DNA of 64,000 bases from S015-6 sp964384945 (GTDB lineage: Bacteria > Desulfobacterota > DSWW01): NCBI GenBank assembly GCA_964384945.1, contig CAYLMK010000004.1, forward strand, positions 62,001 to 126,000, written 5' to 3'. The notes under the pieces are model-generated. The model did no database searches. It saw nothing but the letters and a program-made list of their open reading frames with translations, and was not told where the DNA came from. Below, one piece after another: positions 1 through 9,602 of the stretch; position 1 is the first letter of the stretch; every line of letters begins with the position of its first letter. The position numbers were made by a program, and so were the translations under genes.

Positions 1-310
1 CGACCGCGAGTCCCTGGAGCGGGCCAGGTCCATGCCCCTCGTGCTTCCGCCCCGCCTGCCGGGCTCCCTTGCGCTCCTGGAGAACAACACCGGCGCGGAT
101 GCCGTCTTCTGCATTCACACCGGGTTTGAATCCACCATGTCCATGGGAGATCTGTGGAGGGGGGAGCTGGTGGGAAAACAGGTCCGGGTCAGGTTCTGGA
201 CCGTGCCCTATGAGCAAATCCCGAAGGGCCGGGAAGCCCTTTCGAGATGGATGTGGGAGGAGTGGGCCAAGGCGAACGCCGTCCTTGAGGAATGGAGAGA
301 CGCCGAATGA
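1..310 (+). CDS. Lysophospholipid (1-acylglycerol-3-phosphate-type) acyltransferase, C-terminal part
   Basis: The reading frame is already open at base 2, so the N-terminus and the HX4D catalytic motif lie outside the window. The first visible residues contain an ERARSMPLVLPPRLPGS stretch, which resembles the segment of PlsC/LCLAT-type acyltransferases that follows the FPEGT motif. These enzymes move an acyl chain from acyl-CoA or acyl-ACP to lysophosphatidate at the inner membrane. The stop overlaps the next start as ATGA (307-310), so the two genes are probably co-translated. The family call rests on only about 100 residues; exact substrate specificity cannot be judged. Confidence 0.6.
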   Translation, partial: DRESLERARSMPLVLPPRLPGSLALLENNTGADAVFCIHTGFESTMSMGDLWRGELVGKQVRVRFWTVPYEQIPKGREALSRWMWEEWAKANAVLEEWRDAE

Positions 311-1023
311 ACCGGGTGATGCAGCAAATCCTCCTCCTGGTCTTTTCCGCCGCACTCGCAGCGGAAGGGGTTGCCCAGGAAACCGAGGCGATCTATTGGG
401 GCGACGCCGTGGACAAAGAGGGAAGGCTCCTCTACCGGGAGAAGCACATGACCCGCACCCGGGACGGCCGCACCCTGGCATCCCTCACCCTTTACCTGGA
501 TCCCGCGGGGCGCAAAATCGCCTCGCTCGAGTCCGATTACGAGAAGAGCCTGGCGATGCCGACTTACGTCTTCAAGGACTTTCGAAGGAACTACGAGGAA
601 GGGCTTCGGTACAGGAACGGAACCTACTACATCTACAACAAGGGCACCGAGCAAGGCGAGAAGGAGAAGGCGCTCGAGGATCCGACCCACGTCTTCTCCT
701 GCCAGGGCTGGCATTACTACATCGTGGAAAACCTGGACCGGATCGCACGGGGCGACACGTTTCTCCTGCGGCTCATCTTCCCGAACAAGCTTCGCACGTA
801 CAATTTCAAGATCGAGAAGGTCAGCGGCGAGGGGAATCTCCTGAACGTCCGGGTGCGTTTTGCCAACCGGCTGGTGGGCTTTTTTGTCCCTCACCTGGAC
901 CTCGTCTATGACAAGAACGAGAGAAGGCTGATCGAATACCGCGGGGTTTCGAACATCTTCGATGCGAACGACAATCTTCAGGAAGTGCGGATCACCTACT
1001 CCGACGACCCGCCGGTGAGCTGA
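307..1023 (+). CDS. Secreted protein of unknown function
   Basis: I do not recognise the family. The ATG at 307 is preferred because it forms an ATGA overlap with the upstream acyltransferase; an in-frame ATG at 292 would add five residues. The product is about 238 residues. It begins with a short Sec signal (hydrophobic QILLLVFSAALAAEG, likely cleaved near AAEGVAQ). The mature part is rich in Tyr and charged residues, has no membrane helix, and looks beta-rich. It is likely periplasmic or surface-exposed. Coupling to an acyltransferase hints at an envelope or lipid role, but that is only context. Confidence 0.6.
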   Translation: MNRVMQQILLLVFSAALAAEGVAQETEAIYWGDAVDKEGRLLYREKHMTRTRDGRTLASLTLYLDPAGRKIASLESDYEKSLAMPTYVFKDFRRNYEEGLRYRNGTYYIYNKGTEQGEKEKALEDPTHVFSCQGWHYYIVENLDRIARGDTFLLRLIFPNKLRTYNFKIEKVSGEGNLLNVRVRFANRLVGFFVPHLDLVYDKNERRLIEYRGVSNIFDANDNLQEVRITYSDDPPVS

Positions 1024-1100
1024 TCCGAGCCTTTCGGCGGGCGGCTGGGCATCTTCCCGCTTGACGCAAACCGGCCACAAGGATACCGGATGACTCACCG

Positions 1101-3257
1101 ATGAACCACGGGAGCGTGTTCTCCGAGATCGCCGCCATCTTGCTCCTCGCAACCCTGCTCGGCATCGTCGGGCAGAGGCTTCGCCAGCCTCTGTTGATCA
1201 TGTTCCTGGCGGCGGGGATTCTGGCCGGCCCTGCGGTTCTGGGCATCATCGCAAGCTACCAGCAGATCGAATTGCTTGCGCACATGGGAATCGCCCTCCT
1301 GCTCTTCATCGTGGGTCTCAAGCTCGATTTGAAGCTCATCCGCACCACCGGCCCCGTCGCCCTGGCAACCGGCCTGGGGCAGATCGTCTTCACGTCCGCG
1401 ATCGGCTTCGTGATCGCCCTCGCCCTGGGCATGTCCTTCCTGACCTCGGCCTATGTATCGGTTGCGCTCACGTTCTCCAGCACCATCATCATCGTCAAGC
1501 TCCTGTCGGACAAGAAGGAAATCGACTCCCTTCACGGTCAGATAGCGATCGGATTCCTGATTGTCCAGGACATTGCCGCTATCGTCGCCCTGGTGGGGCT
1601 GACCACCTTCGGATCGTCCGCTGCCGGAAACGGGTCGCCATACGCTTCCGCCGTCCTCATTGCCGCCAAAGGGGCGGGCCTGCTCGGCGTTATCGCTCTG
1701 TTGATGAAATACGTGATCCCGCGTTTGACCCTCCGCCTGGCTCACTCGCTGGAATTGCTGACTCTTTTCGCCATCGCGTGGGCGGTGTTTCTCGGCGCAG
1801 GCAGCGAGTGGCTCGGATTCAGCAAAGAGGTGGGCGCGTTTCTGGCCGGTGTTTCGCTGGCGTCCACGGATTACCGCGACTCCATCGGAGCGCGCCTGAC
1901 GACCCTCCGGGATTTCCTTCTTCTGTTCTTCTTCATCGACCTCGGCTCGCGCCTGGATTGGTCCTCGGTCGGTTTGCAGCTGGGTTCGTCCTTGGTGTTC
2001 TCCCTCTTTGTGCTGATCGGCAACCCGCTGATCGTCCTGACGATCATGGGAAGGATGGGCTACCGGCGCCGCACCGGATTTCTCGCGGGCCTGACGGTGG
2101 CCCAGATCAGCGAGTTCTCCCTGATCGTCGCGGCCCTGGGCCTGAACCTGGGCCACATTACGAAAGAGACGATGGGCCTGATCACCCTGGTGGGGATTGT
2201 GACCATCTTCGCCTCGACTTACATGATTCTTTATTCGGAACCCCTCTATCGCCTCCTGTCGGGTCCGTTGAAGATATTCGAAAGGCGCAATCCATATCGG
2301 GAAGCCGCCGTCGACAACCTGAAGGGCACTGCGTCGATGGATGTGATCCTGGTGGGCCTGGGCAACTACGGAAGCGGACTTGCGGAGTATCTCCTGCGCA
2401 GGGGCAGAAGCGTCATCGGGGTGGATTTCGATCCCGGAGCCCTGGAGAGATGGCGCTCCCGAGGCATCCCCGTTCTGTACGGGGATGTGGCAGACCCGGA
2501 GATCCATGAGCAGTTGCCGCTCGACAAGGCCCATTGGGTCGTCAGCACCGTGCGTTCAAGACAATTGAGCCTGGCGCTTCTGCAGCGCCTCAAAGAGCTG
2601 GGATACGGAGGAAAGACGGCCTTGACCGCCGCGAACCAGCAGGAGGCCGATGCGCTCGAAAAGGCGGGCGCCCACCTCGTCCTGCGGCCGTTCATCGAGG
2701 CGGCGGAACAGGCGGCCGACGCGTTGACCTATGCCATGGGCCTGCTGCCGGAGGATGTCAACTGGCCGATTGCGTTTCTGGAAATCCGCATTCGTTCGGA
2801 TGCCTCCGTGGCCGGGAAGACCCTCCGGGAGATTCCGTTGGACTCCCGGACGGGGGTATCCATCCTGGCCGTGGGTCGAGCCGGGCGCCTGTTCTACAAT
2901 CCCGGGCCCGATTTCCGAATCTATCCCGGAGACCGGCTGCTCACCATGGGGCCTCCGGTCGAACTGAAGCACGCCGAGGAGATCTTCGCGCAACCGGAAA
3001 TGAAGCCGGCTGCGGAAGGCCTCGATCGCTTTGAGATCGCCGAAGTCAGGGTCGGCAGCCATTCGAAACGATCGGGCCGGACACTGGCGGATCTTCACTT
3101 TCGCAAGACCCACAGGGTCACGGTTGTGGGAATTCGGCGGGGAGAGGAGCAGATTGCGGCCGTCAGCCCGTCAGAGCGGTTACTGGCAGGGGATTGCCTG
3201 ATCGTAATCGGGACCAGCGACGCGGTGAGAGACCTGCAGAAGAAAGAGCCGCTCTAG
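1101..3257 (+). CDS. Kef-type cation/proton antiporter (CPA2) with RCK domains
   Basis: The 718-residue protein has a Na+/H+-exchanger core of about twelve membrane helices (residues 5-385). A Rossmann TrkA-N/RCK domain follows with a GLGNYGSG nucleotide-binding loop near residue 418. Two TrkA-C-like domains come last (about 550-630 and 635-718). CPA2 proteins of this layout exchange K+ or Na+ for H+ across the inner membrane, gated by NAD(H) or other nucleotides on the RCK unit. The architecture is close to KefB/RosB-like antiporters but carries two C-terminal RCK_C modules. The Shine-Dalgarno site is weak. The gene stands alone between a secreted protein and convergent dehydratase genes. 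The ion transported cannot be read from sequence. Confidence 0.9.
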   Translation: MNHGSVFSEIAAILLLATLLGIVGQRLRQPLLIMFLAAGILAGPAVLGIIASYQQIELLAHMGIALLLFIVGLKLDLKLIRTTGPVALATGLGQIVFTSAIGFVIALALGMSFLTSAYVSVALTFSSTIIIVKLLSDKKEIDSLHGQIAIGFLIVQDIAAIVALVGLTTFGSSAAGNGSPYASAVLIAAKGAGLLGVIALLMKYVIPRLTLRLAHSLELLTLFAIAWAVFLGAGSEWLGFSKEVGAFLAGVSLASTDYRDSIGARLTTLRDFLLLFFFIDLGSRLDWSSVGLQLGSSLVFSLFVLIGNPLIVLTIMGRMGYRRRTGFLAGLTVAQISEFSLIVAALGLNLGHITKETMGLITLVGIVTIFASTYMILYSEPLYRLLSGPLKIFERRNPYREAAVDNLKGTASMDVILVGLGNYGSGLAEYLLRRGRSVIGVDFDPGALERWRSRGIPVLYGDVADPEIHEQLPLDKAHWVVSTVRSRQLSLALLQRLKELGYGGKTALTAANQQEADALEKAGAHLVLRPFIEAAEQAADALTYAMGLLPEDVNWPIAFLEIRIRSDASVAGKTLREIPLDSRTGVSILAVGRAGRLFYNPGPDFRIYPGDRLLTMGPPVELKHAEEIFAQPEMKPAAEGLDRFEIAEVRVGSHSKRSGRTLADLHFRKTHRVTVVGIRRGEEQIAAVSPSERLLAGDCLIVIGTSDAVRDLQKKEPL

Positions 3258-3325
3258 AGGAACGCGCGGCGTGGGAACGTCGGCGCTCGGTCTCTTTGCC
3301 CTGCCTTGCCCGAGAGCGCGGGCCA

Positions 3326-4576
3326 TTATACCCATCCCTTCTTCTCCAGCAGCATCTCCATGAAGGCGTCGACGCGCGTCTGGAACTGGGCCGCGGAGAA
3401 GTTGTCGGCGTCCATGTGGTCTCCGTCGATGACGACGGACGGCACCTCCAACTCCTTTTCCAGGGCCCGCTTCATGTCCATCTGGCCCAGGGTGATCGGA
3501 ACGCAGGACTTGTTGCTGTGGAGCACCGCGCCGTCGATGCGGTAGTCCCGACAGGCCTTCAGGACCATGTCCCTGCGTTTCTTGATGGAGGTGCAGGAAA
3601 CCATGGGGTAGGAGACGAGCGACTTGCGGGCCAGGGACTCGATGGGCTTGTCCGGGTCCAGGCGCATCGACCAGGCTGCGGAGTAGGTTTCGGCCACCAC
3701 GACCCCGCCCATCTTCTCGAAATAGTTGAACAGGCCCATGTTGTACCACAAGGGAATGTTGTCCCAGAAGAGCCGGATCTTCTCCTCTTCGATCATGCCG
3801 ATCCCGGCCTCGGCGCGCTCCCGGACCTCGTCGCGCAGCGCGGTGAGGAAATCCACGGCCACCTGCGTTCCCTGGCGGGTGACCATGACGAACATCACGC
3901 CCAGCTCCGCGGCCGAGATGGGCGTGGGGATGAACCGGCGGTAGCTCATGATCTCGTCCCAGAGCTCGCAGGCCCGGTCCGAGAGCCGAACCACCTCCTT
4001 CAGGCGGTCGTGGTCGAGCTTGCGGCCCGTGGTCTCGGTGAGCCAGTCGATCAGACGGTGCATCTCGCTCACACAGTAGTCCAGGTGATAGGGCCGGATG
4101 TTCTCGAAGCCCACCTGGGGCAATTCGCAGGTGATGACCTTGGCCCGCGGGAACCTGCGCTCCATGGTGTGCAGGATCTTCATGGCCGGGACGCATCCGC
4201 CGTAAGCGGAGATGATCAGGTCCGGCTCGGGCAAACCGCCCAGGGGGATGCCCTCCTCGTTCATCGGCCCGTACACATAGCCCACGATGTTTCGCAGGTA
4301 GCCGCAGAGGTCCCGGGAGAAGCCCATCCCGGCCGAGACCTCGAAGTGTCGCGGAGAAAGGCCGAAGGCGGCGCAGACGGGCGACCAGTTCTCCGGAAAG
4401 ACCGGTTGGAGGTCCATCGCGTAAAACAGCTCGATCACCCCGTTCATGGGCGGCATCCAACCCACGGGCTTGCCGCTTGCCTTGGCGGCGTGCCCCTCCA
4501 GGTAGAAGTCGGCCACCACCCGGTTGAGTTCCTTGGCGGCCCGAAGCCGTTTCCGGGATTTCCCGGGCTTCTCCAT
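3326..4576 (-). CDS. 2-hydroxyacyl-CoA dehydratase / benzoyl-CoA reductase family subunit (416 aa)
   Basis: This is a member of the HgdA/HgdB-BcrB/BcrC-BadD/BadE family, whose subunits hold [4Fe-4S] clusters and dehydrate (R)-2-hydroxyacyl-CoA or reduce aromatic acyl-CoA. Candidate cluster Cys are C91 (DLCGYLR), C128 (YGGCVPA) and a late Cys in NKSCVPIT, in the usual family order. The end has the typical VPSVVIDGDHMDADNFS followed by a regular helix. Its start lies one base after the stop of the partner subunit (TGA-C-ATG), so the two are translationally coupled and probably form a heterodimer. No HgdC/FldI-type ATP-dependent activator is encoded in the window. The substrate is unknown. Confidence 0.85.
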   Translation of the reverse strand: MEKPGKSRKRLRAAKELNRVVADFYLEGHAAKASGKPVGWMPPMNGVIELFYAMDLQPVFPENWSPVCAAFGLSPRHFEVSAGMGFSRDLCGYLRNIVGYVYGPMNEEGIPLGGLPEPDLIISAYGGCVPAMKILHTMERRFPRAKVITCELPQVGFENIRPYHLDYCVSEMHRLIDWLTETTGRKLDHDRLKEVVRLSDRACELWDEIMSYRRFIPTPISAAELGVMFVMVTRQGTQVAVDFLTALRDEVRERAEAGIGMIEEEKIRLFWDNIPLWYNMGLFNYFEKMGGVVVAETYSAAWSMRLDPDKPIESLARKSLVSYPMVSCTSIKKRRDMVLKACRDYRIDGAVLHSNKSCVPITLGQMDMKRALEKELEVPSVVIDGDHMDADNFSAAQFQTRVDAFMEMLLEKKGWV

Positions 4577-4577
4577 G

Positions 4578-5693
4578 TCAGCCCCCCAGCATTTCCAGGA
4601 AGGATTCCACGCGCGTCCGGAGCTGGCCCTCGTTCAGGCCGGTCTCCTCCATTTCCACGACCAGGCCACGCAACCCTTTTGCCTTGAGCGCCTCCAGGAC
4701 GACGGGCAGGTCGGCCAGGTGGGGCGTACAGAACTTCTGGAGCAGGAAGACCACGCCCTTGGCCCCGGATGCGGCCGCCAGGTCCGCGAGGAGAGGGGCC
4801 CGCTCCTGGGCCTTCCTGCGGGCCGGACAGGCAAGCCGCTTGAAGTGGCGGTCCATGAGCCGTTCGATCGGTTCCTTCCCCTCGCCGCCGGGAGGCGAAA
4901 AGTTCCGGAGCCCGGTGCACAGGTCGTCGCCGACCACACGAGCGCCGGCATCCTCGAGGATTGCGAGAACCCGGGGCTCGTCGATCACGCTGCCGGAGAC
5001 CAGGACGGGCACGCCGGCGTTCTGCGCGCCTGACAGCCGCTCTGCCGACGCCGCAAAACCCTTGAGCATGGGCAGGTAGTCCTCGGGCGGGGTCACGAGG
5101 CCGGCCCCTACGACCGCCAGAAAATCCGCAGCCGCCAGGGGGAGCCGCCCCCCGGAGCGAAGCCGATAAAGGTCCAAGGAAAGCCTTCGAATCTCTCGGT
5201 AGAGGTCGAGCGAGGCGGCGAGGGACTCTTCGGTGAGGCTTCCCCCGATGCCGTTCAGCCTCTTGCGCAATTCGCCGAGGGCCTCCCGCAGGTAGATGCG
5301 CGCCTCCGGGCTGTCCTGGTAAGGCAAAGGCACCGTGTGGTACAGCGCACCCGGCACGTTCAGCTCCCAGATGTTGATCATCCCGCAGGCCACGTCGCAC
5401 GTGTACCCCTGGATCACGCCGGAGAGAAAGCCGTACCCCCCCCGCAGGGCCTGCTCCAGGGCCTTGCGAAGATAAGGGCAGATGAAGGACGGGGTCAGGC
5501 TGGCGGCTCGCTCGATGGACACGCCGCCTCCCAGAATGCGCACCGGGATGAAGCCGGCCGCGTGAATCATCTCGACGGGCGTATACGTGCAGAAATAGCC
5601 CAGCGCCTTCCGGCCTCCCGAGGTAAGAGTCGCGAGCCGCGCCTTGTGATCGCGGAAGGCCTCTGCAAAGGGCCGGATCGGAAGATCGGTCAT
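4578..5693 (-). CDS. 2-hydroxyacyl-CoA dehydratase family subunit (371 aa)
   Basis: First gene of a two-gene unit. The 371 residues match the length of HgdB/BcrC-type subunits. Cluster-ligand candidates are C72 (FICPYLR), C99 in GYTCDVACG (with C103 beside it) and a late Cys in QKFCTPH. The GYFCTYTPVEMIHAAGFIP start is typical of the family. An AAGGGGAG Shine-Dalgarno lies 6-7 bases before the ATG. With the 416-residue partner it should form the electron-accepting component A/D dehydratase, which needs one-electron activation by a separate ATPase not seen here. Upstream, 5694-5953 holds no gene; a GTTGCG/CGCAAC inverted repeat (5758-5787) lies in the promoter region. Confidence 0.85.
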   Translation of the reverse strand: MTDLPIRPFAEAFRDHKARLATLTSGGRKALGYFCTYTPVEMIHAAGFIPVRILGGGVSIERAASLTPSFICPYLRKALEQALRGGYGFLSGVIQGYTCDVACGMINIWELNVPGALYHTVPLPYQDSPEARIYLREALGELRKRLNGIGGSLTEESLAASLDLYREIRRLSLDLYRLRSGGRLPLAAADFLAVVGAGLVTPPEDYLPMLKGFAASAERLSGAQNAGVPVLVSGSVIDEPRVLAILEDAGARVVGDDLCTGLRNFSPPGGEGKEPIERLMDRHFKRLACPARRKAQERAPLLADLAAASGAKGVVFLLQKFCTPHLADLPVVLEALKAKGLRGLVVEMEETGLNEGQLRTRVESFLEMLGG

Positions 5694-5953
5694 ACCCGCT
5701 CCCCTTGGAAGGGTTTCGGCGAGGGGGAAGCCCCCGTCGGACGGAAAAGTCTAGCATGTTGCGAAGGGTATTGCATTCGGACGCAACGAAGAGGAATGTT
5801 TCTCCATGCCGAGGATCCCCGGCCGGTGCGCTCGAGAAGACGACGGTGTCCATCTCCCCCTCGGCCAGGTTGTGAACCGGAAAGATCGTAACGCCTTTGT
5901 CCGGCGCCCGCGGGGTCTCCTCGGACAGGGTTCGGAACGCAGAAGCGAGCCTC

Positions 5954-7672
5954 TTAAGGCACCGCGACGCTCCCTGTGCTGTTGGCGAAGACAAAATCCA
6001 TCATGGGCCTCAGAATCTCGCTTTCCCGGTGGGTGGGCCGGTCCGCGGCCGCAAAGAGCACATCCTGGTGGTTGTATCCTTCCAGCTCCGAGGCACGCAG
6101 GTTCAGCAGGGGAAGGGATTCGATTCTGTCGTTATGGAAGAAGTCGAGTCCGTACGAGTGGGCGTACGGGGCGGATGCCGCCTCGCCGTCCAGGCCGATC
6201 CGGGAGGTGTAGTACCACTCCGGAAAGTTCGTGTTTCCCCTGTAAAGGCTTACGGCCACGTCCTGGATGTCCGCCACCTCTTCCCGCCAGTTCGTGTAGG
6301 TCAGGGCTCCCGCGGTGTCCTGATAGTCCGGGTCCGAGGCGTTTCCAACCTCATCGAAGTTCACCCAGGAATACAGTGGGCCCGTGGCGAGTCCGTCGGG
6401 AGGGCCCGCATCCCAGGGGATGAAGAGGCCGTCCTTCTGAATCCCGAAGAGCCCGAGCAGGTCCGCCAGGTCCCCGGGGAAATCCTTTTGCACGACAGGC
6501 CCGCCCTGAAGAAAGCCCATGCTCGTCTGGAGAATCCCCACGGGGTTGAAATTGTCGTCGAAGAAGGCGCCGAGCACCGCCTCGTTGGTGTACCGGAAAT
6601 CGGCAAAGGAAGGCGTACCGGTGAGGAAATGGACCGGATCTTTCGAGTGAAGAAGACGCATCAGGCTCGCAACCGAATCGGAGTAGGGGACATCCCGTGC
6701 CAGGGTGGACTCCGCGTCGGGAAACAGGTGGGCGTACATGCCGATGAGCTCGAACAGGGAGAGCGCTTCCGGGGTCACGCCCATCAAGAGGTTCAGGCGT
6801 GCGGCCGCGCCGCTGCGAATCTCGCTGAGCCGCCGGGCGTATTCCGTCTCCTCGATGAATCCGCCCGACCGGGGCCCGACCGTGCCGTCCAGGCCGATCA
6901 GACCGGCACAGTTGCGGAAGCCCGCGTCCTCCTCGGTCGCGGCGTCTCCGTCGAAGTCCCAGCCCGCGAAGTAGGAAGCGTACCCTCCGCCGGCCGAATG
7001 GCCACCGATGAAAACCGTATCCTTTGGGTCGGCCCCGTCGGGAAGCATCTCGGAGAGGATCGTACCGATATCCTTCATGAGAAGCGCAAGGCCGAACTCG
7101 GAGAGGAATGGGACATCCGGTTCCCCGAGGAACCCCTGAAACGTATTCCCGGAGAGTTCCAATCCGTGATAGTAATAGTCCACTGCGATTCCGGGATCCC
7201 CTGCCGCCTCCGCGGCATTCATGCCGGTGAGATCCTCCAGGCAGTTCGTCCTGCGCTCCACGGCCCAGATCTCAAGGCTCCCGACCCCTTCATCCGCTTC
7301 CGCCAACGACACCAGCTGACGGCCGATGTAGTCGAAGCTGTTGGCCCCGCCCATGTAACCGGGTATGAGAACGACGATCGCCTCCACCGGCTTGGGTGTC
7401 CCGGCGGTTTCGGGCCGATACCTTGTGAACCGTATGTAGTCGCAATCCCAGGCACCGACGAACCCGGCGGGTATCTGTCCGTTGTCCCTCGGGTAGGGAG
7501 AGTAGAGGAACCCCTCCTCCACGATGACCGCCTGCGGGATAGGCTCGAGGCTCGCCGGCGCAACGGGCGCTTCCGGAACGGGGCCGCCCGGCTGGTAGCA
7601 TGCCGGGAGCAGCAAGACCCATAGGAACGAGATCCAGGCTTTTTTCGTTGCGATCCGCATCTTGTACCTCAT
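5954..7672 (-). CDS. Lipoprotein alpha/beta-hydrolase (esterase/lipase-like)
   Basis: The 572-residue protein begins with a lipoprotein signal: basic N-terminus, hydrophobic stretch, then lipobox LLPAC with Cys near residue 25. It is therefore probably lipid-anchored in the envelope. An alpha/beta-hydrolase core follows, with VVLIPGYMGG (oxyanion-type loop) and the nucleophile elbow GGHSAGGG. A late His in YNHQDVLF or RPTHRES could complete the triad. An insertion of about 150 residues lies between elbow and end. The ATG at 7672 follows GGAAGG at six bases. It probably cleaves an ester or lipid outside the cytoplasm; the substrate is unknown. It stands between dehydratase genes and the hyu operon, apparently as its own unit. 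Confidence 0.75.
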   Translation of the reverse strand: MRYKMRIATKKAWISFLWVLLLPACYQPGGPVPEAPVAPASLEPIPQAVIVEEGFLYSPYPRDNGQIPAGFVGAWDCDYIRFTRYRPETAGTPKPVEAIVVLIPGYMGGANSFDYIGRQLVSLAEADEGVGSLEIWAVERRTNCLEDLTGMNAAEAAGDPGIAVDYYYHGLELSGNTFQGFLGEPDVPFLSEFGLALLMKDIGTILSEMLPDGADPKDTVFIGGHSAGGGYASYFAGWDFDGDAATEEDAGFRNCAGLIGLDGTVGPRSGGFIEETEYARRLSEIRSGAAARLNLLMGVTPEALSLFELIGMYAHLFPDAESTLARDVPYSDSVASLMRLLHSKDPVHFLTGTPSFADFRYTNEAVLGAFFDDNFNPVGILQTSMGFLQGGPVVQKDFPGDLADLLGLFGIQKDGLFIPWDAGPPDGLATGPLYSWVNFDEVGNASDPDYQDTAGALTYTNWREEVADIQDVAVSLYRGNTNFPEWYYTSRIGLDGEAASAPYAHSYGLDFFHNDRIESLPLLNLRASELEGYNHQDVLFAAADRPTHRESEILRPMMDFVFANSTGSVAVP

Positions 7673-7870
7673 CTTGTACCTTCCGACAGGGGTTGGAGAT
7701 AAACGCTGTCAACAAGAATCTTACGACATTTTGAAATGAATACCAAAACAGAAAAGGCCTTTCCCCCCCGGCCCGTCCGCGACCGAGGAGTGAAGGCGAG
7801 AATCCAGCAGGAAAGACTCGTTCCTGATGCGTGATTCCGCGCGGGAACGCACGCGGGCGCGGGATGACGG

Positions 7871-9559
7871 CTACATCAGGACGAAGTGCGGGCGCTTGGC
7901 CGCAGAGACATCCACCACCGCGGGGCGTTCGCTTTTCGTTGCATCCTCCAGGGCGGGCTCGAGTTCCGAAGGGTGCTCGACCTTGATGCCCACGCATCCC
8001 ATGGACCGGGCAATCGCCGCGAAATCGACCTGCGGGTATTCGGTTGCGATCGCCCGGCCCGGAGCCTGATAATCCAGGACGTTCTGAAGGCAGGCATTGT
8101 TTACAACCAGGTAGTTGACCGGCACCTCGTACTGCTTGGCCATCTCGAGCGTATAGAGCATCATCATCATGCCTCCGTCTCCGCATACGCCCACCACCCG
8201 CTTGTCAGGCCGGAGCATTTGCGCCGCCAGTGCGGCCGGCACGCCCCAGCCCACCCCGGCGGCGCCGCCCGCGCCCAGGACCTGGCCCGCGCTCTTCGAC
8301 TGGAAGAGGTTGGACATGAACATGCGGTTGTTCCCGCAGTCGAGCACGACCAGGTCGTCCGGCCCGATCATCCGGTTGAGAACGCGGATGATCCTTTCGG
8401 GCACGACCGGGGACTCCTCCGACTGCGAGGCTTCGCTCGAAAAGAAGCCCCGCTCCGCCTTGAAGGACTTCACGGCCTTAACGCGCGCACCGGCGTCGAC
8501 CTTGGACGGCCGCGTCCGGACCGAATCCAGGACCGCCCGGAGGGCGGCCTTCGCGTCCGAGGCGATTCCCATCGCAACCGGAAACGTCCATCCGGCGCGC
8601 AGGGGCTCGATGTCGATCTGCACGATCTTCTGACGCGCCGGGTTGATGAAGTCCGGGGAGAGCATCTTCGTGTTCTCCGGCGCCAGGCAGGTGCCCACCG
8701 CAAGCAGGAGATCCGCGCCGGTGACCTTTTCATTCGCCGCTCTCTGCCCGATCTGCCCGATCGTGCCCAGGGCAAGATCGTGGGTCTCCGCGATCCCGCT
8801 CTTGCCCATGAAGGTCGTCGCCACGGGCATGCCGATCGCCTCGGCGAGGGCCCTGACCTCCTCGTAGGCCCTGGACGCGTGCACGCCCCTTCCGATCACC
8901 ATGACGGGGTCTTCCGCCTCGAGGAGAAGCTCGGCGACCTTCTCGGCGTCCTCCCACGAAATCGAAGGGACCGAAACGCGCAGGTGCCCTTCCAGCGGAT
9001 AAAGAGGGGGCGTCACATTCGCGGGGTCGATCTGGGAAAGGGCGACGTTCCAGCGGAAGAGCACGCAGGCGGGGCCCGGCCGGCCCGTGACGGCGTGCTT
9101 GATCGCGAGCCGGGTTCCGTGCACGAACTCTTCCGGCGTGGTGGCCACGGTCGTGTACTTGGTCATGGAGCGCATGATGTTCGGCAGGTCGATCGACCCG
9201 TACTCGCCGCCCACGCACTGGTAGGGCGCAAACTGGTTCAGGCCTGCGTAATCGGAAAGATCCGCGAAGATGAGCATCGGGGAGCCGGCCAGGGCCGCCT
9301 CCATGATTCCGAAGGCGGCGTTCGAGCCGATCCACGCCCCCTGCGCGATCACCACGCCCGGCCTTCCCGTGAGCCGGCCGTACACGTCCGCCATACAGGA
9401 AGCGCCCCCCTCGTGCCGGGAGAGGACCGTGCGTATCTTGTCCTTGCGATCCGCGAGCGCGTCGTAGAGAAAAATCGTGGCTCCCCCCGGCATCCCGAAG
9501 ACATGGTCGATCCCTGCCTGGATTAGGGTGTCGACGACCAATTCGGTGGTCTTCCGCAT
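7871..9559 (-). CDS. Thiamine-pyrophosphate enzyme, acetolactate synthase/decarboxylase superfamily
   Basis: The 562-residue protein has the three-domain POX/ALS layout: TPP-binding Pyr domain with catalytic Glu50 in SRHEGGAS, a central domain, and a C-terminal PP domain with the GDG...NN Mg-TPP motif (GDGGMMMMLYT ... VVNNAC). The sequence departs from true acetolactate synthases, for example FGMPGGATIF and the VNNACLQNV region, so another 2-keto-acid decarboxylase or carboligase is likely. AGGAGGG lies six bases upstream. It starts 43 bases after hyuB and looks like the third gene of a hyuA-hyuB-TPP operon, suggesting it acts on a product of the hydantoinase/carboxylase-like pair. It is the first of three such paralogues in the window. 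Confidence 0.85.
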   Translation of the reverse strand: MRKTTELVVDTLIQAGIDHVFGMPGGATIFLYDALADRKDKIRTVLSRHEGGASCMADVYGRLTGRPGVVIAQGAWIGSNAAFGIMEAALAGSPMLIFADLSDYAGLNQFAPYQCVGGEYGSIDLPNIMRSMTKYTTVATTPEEFVHGTRLAIKHAVTGRPGPACVLFRWNVALSQIDPANVTPPLYPLEGHLRVSVPSISWEDAEKVAELLLEAEDPVMVIGRGVHASRAYEEVRALAEAIGMPVATTFMGKSGIAETHDLALGTIGQIGQRAANEKVTGADLLLAVGTCLAPENTKMLSPDFINPARQKIVQIDIEPLRAGWTFPVAMGIASDAKAALRAVLDSVRTRPSKVDAGARVKAVKSFKAERGFFSSEASQSEESPVVPERIIRVLNRMIGPDDLVVLDCGNNRMFMSNLFQSKSAGQVLGAGGAAGVGWGVPAALAAQMLRPDKRVVGVCGDGGMMMMLYTLEMAKQYEVPVNYLVVNNACLQNVLDYQAPGRAIATEYPQVDFAAIARSMGCVGIKVEHPSELEPALEDATKSERPAVVDVSAAKRPHFVLM

Positions 9560-9602
9560 GGCGTACCCTCCTGTTCGATCTGCATTCCGTGGGTGATGCT
9601 GT

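Noticed and set aside
1095..2534. Minus-strand frame opposite the Kef gene
   Set aside because: Gln/Arg-rich shadow composition typical of antisense frames in G+C-rich genes; no homology.
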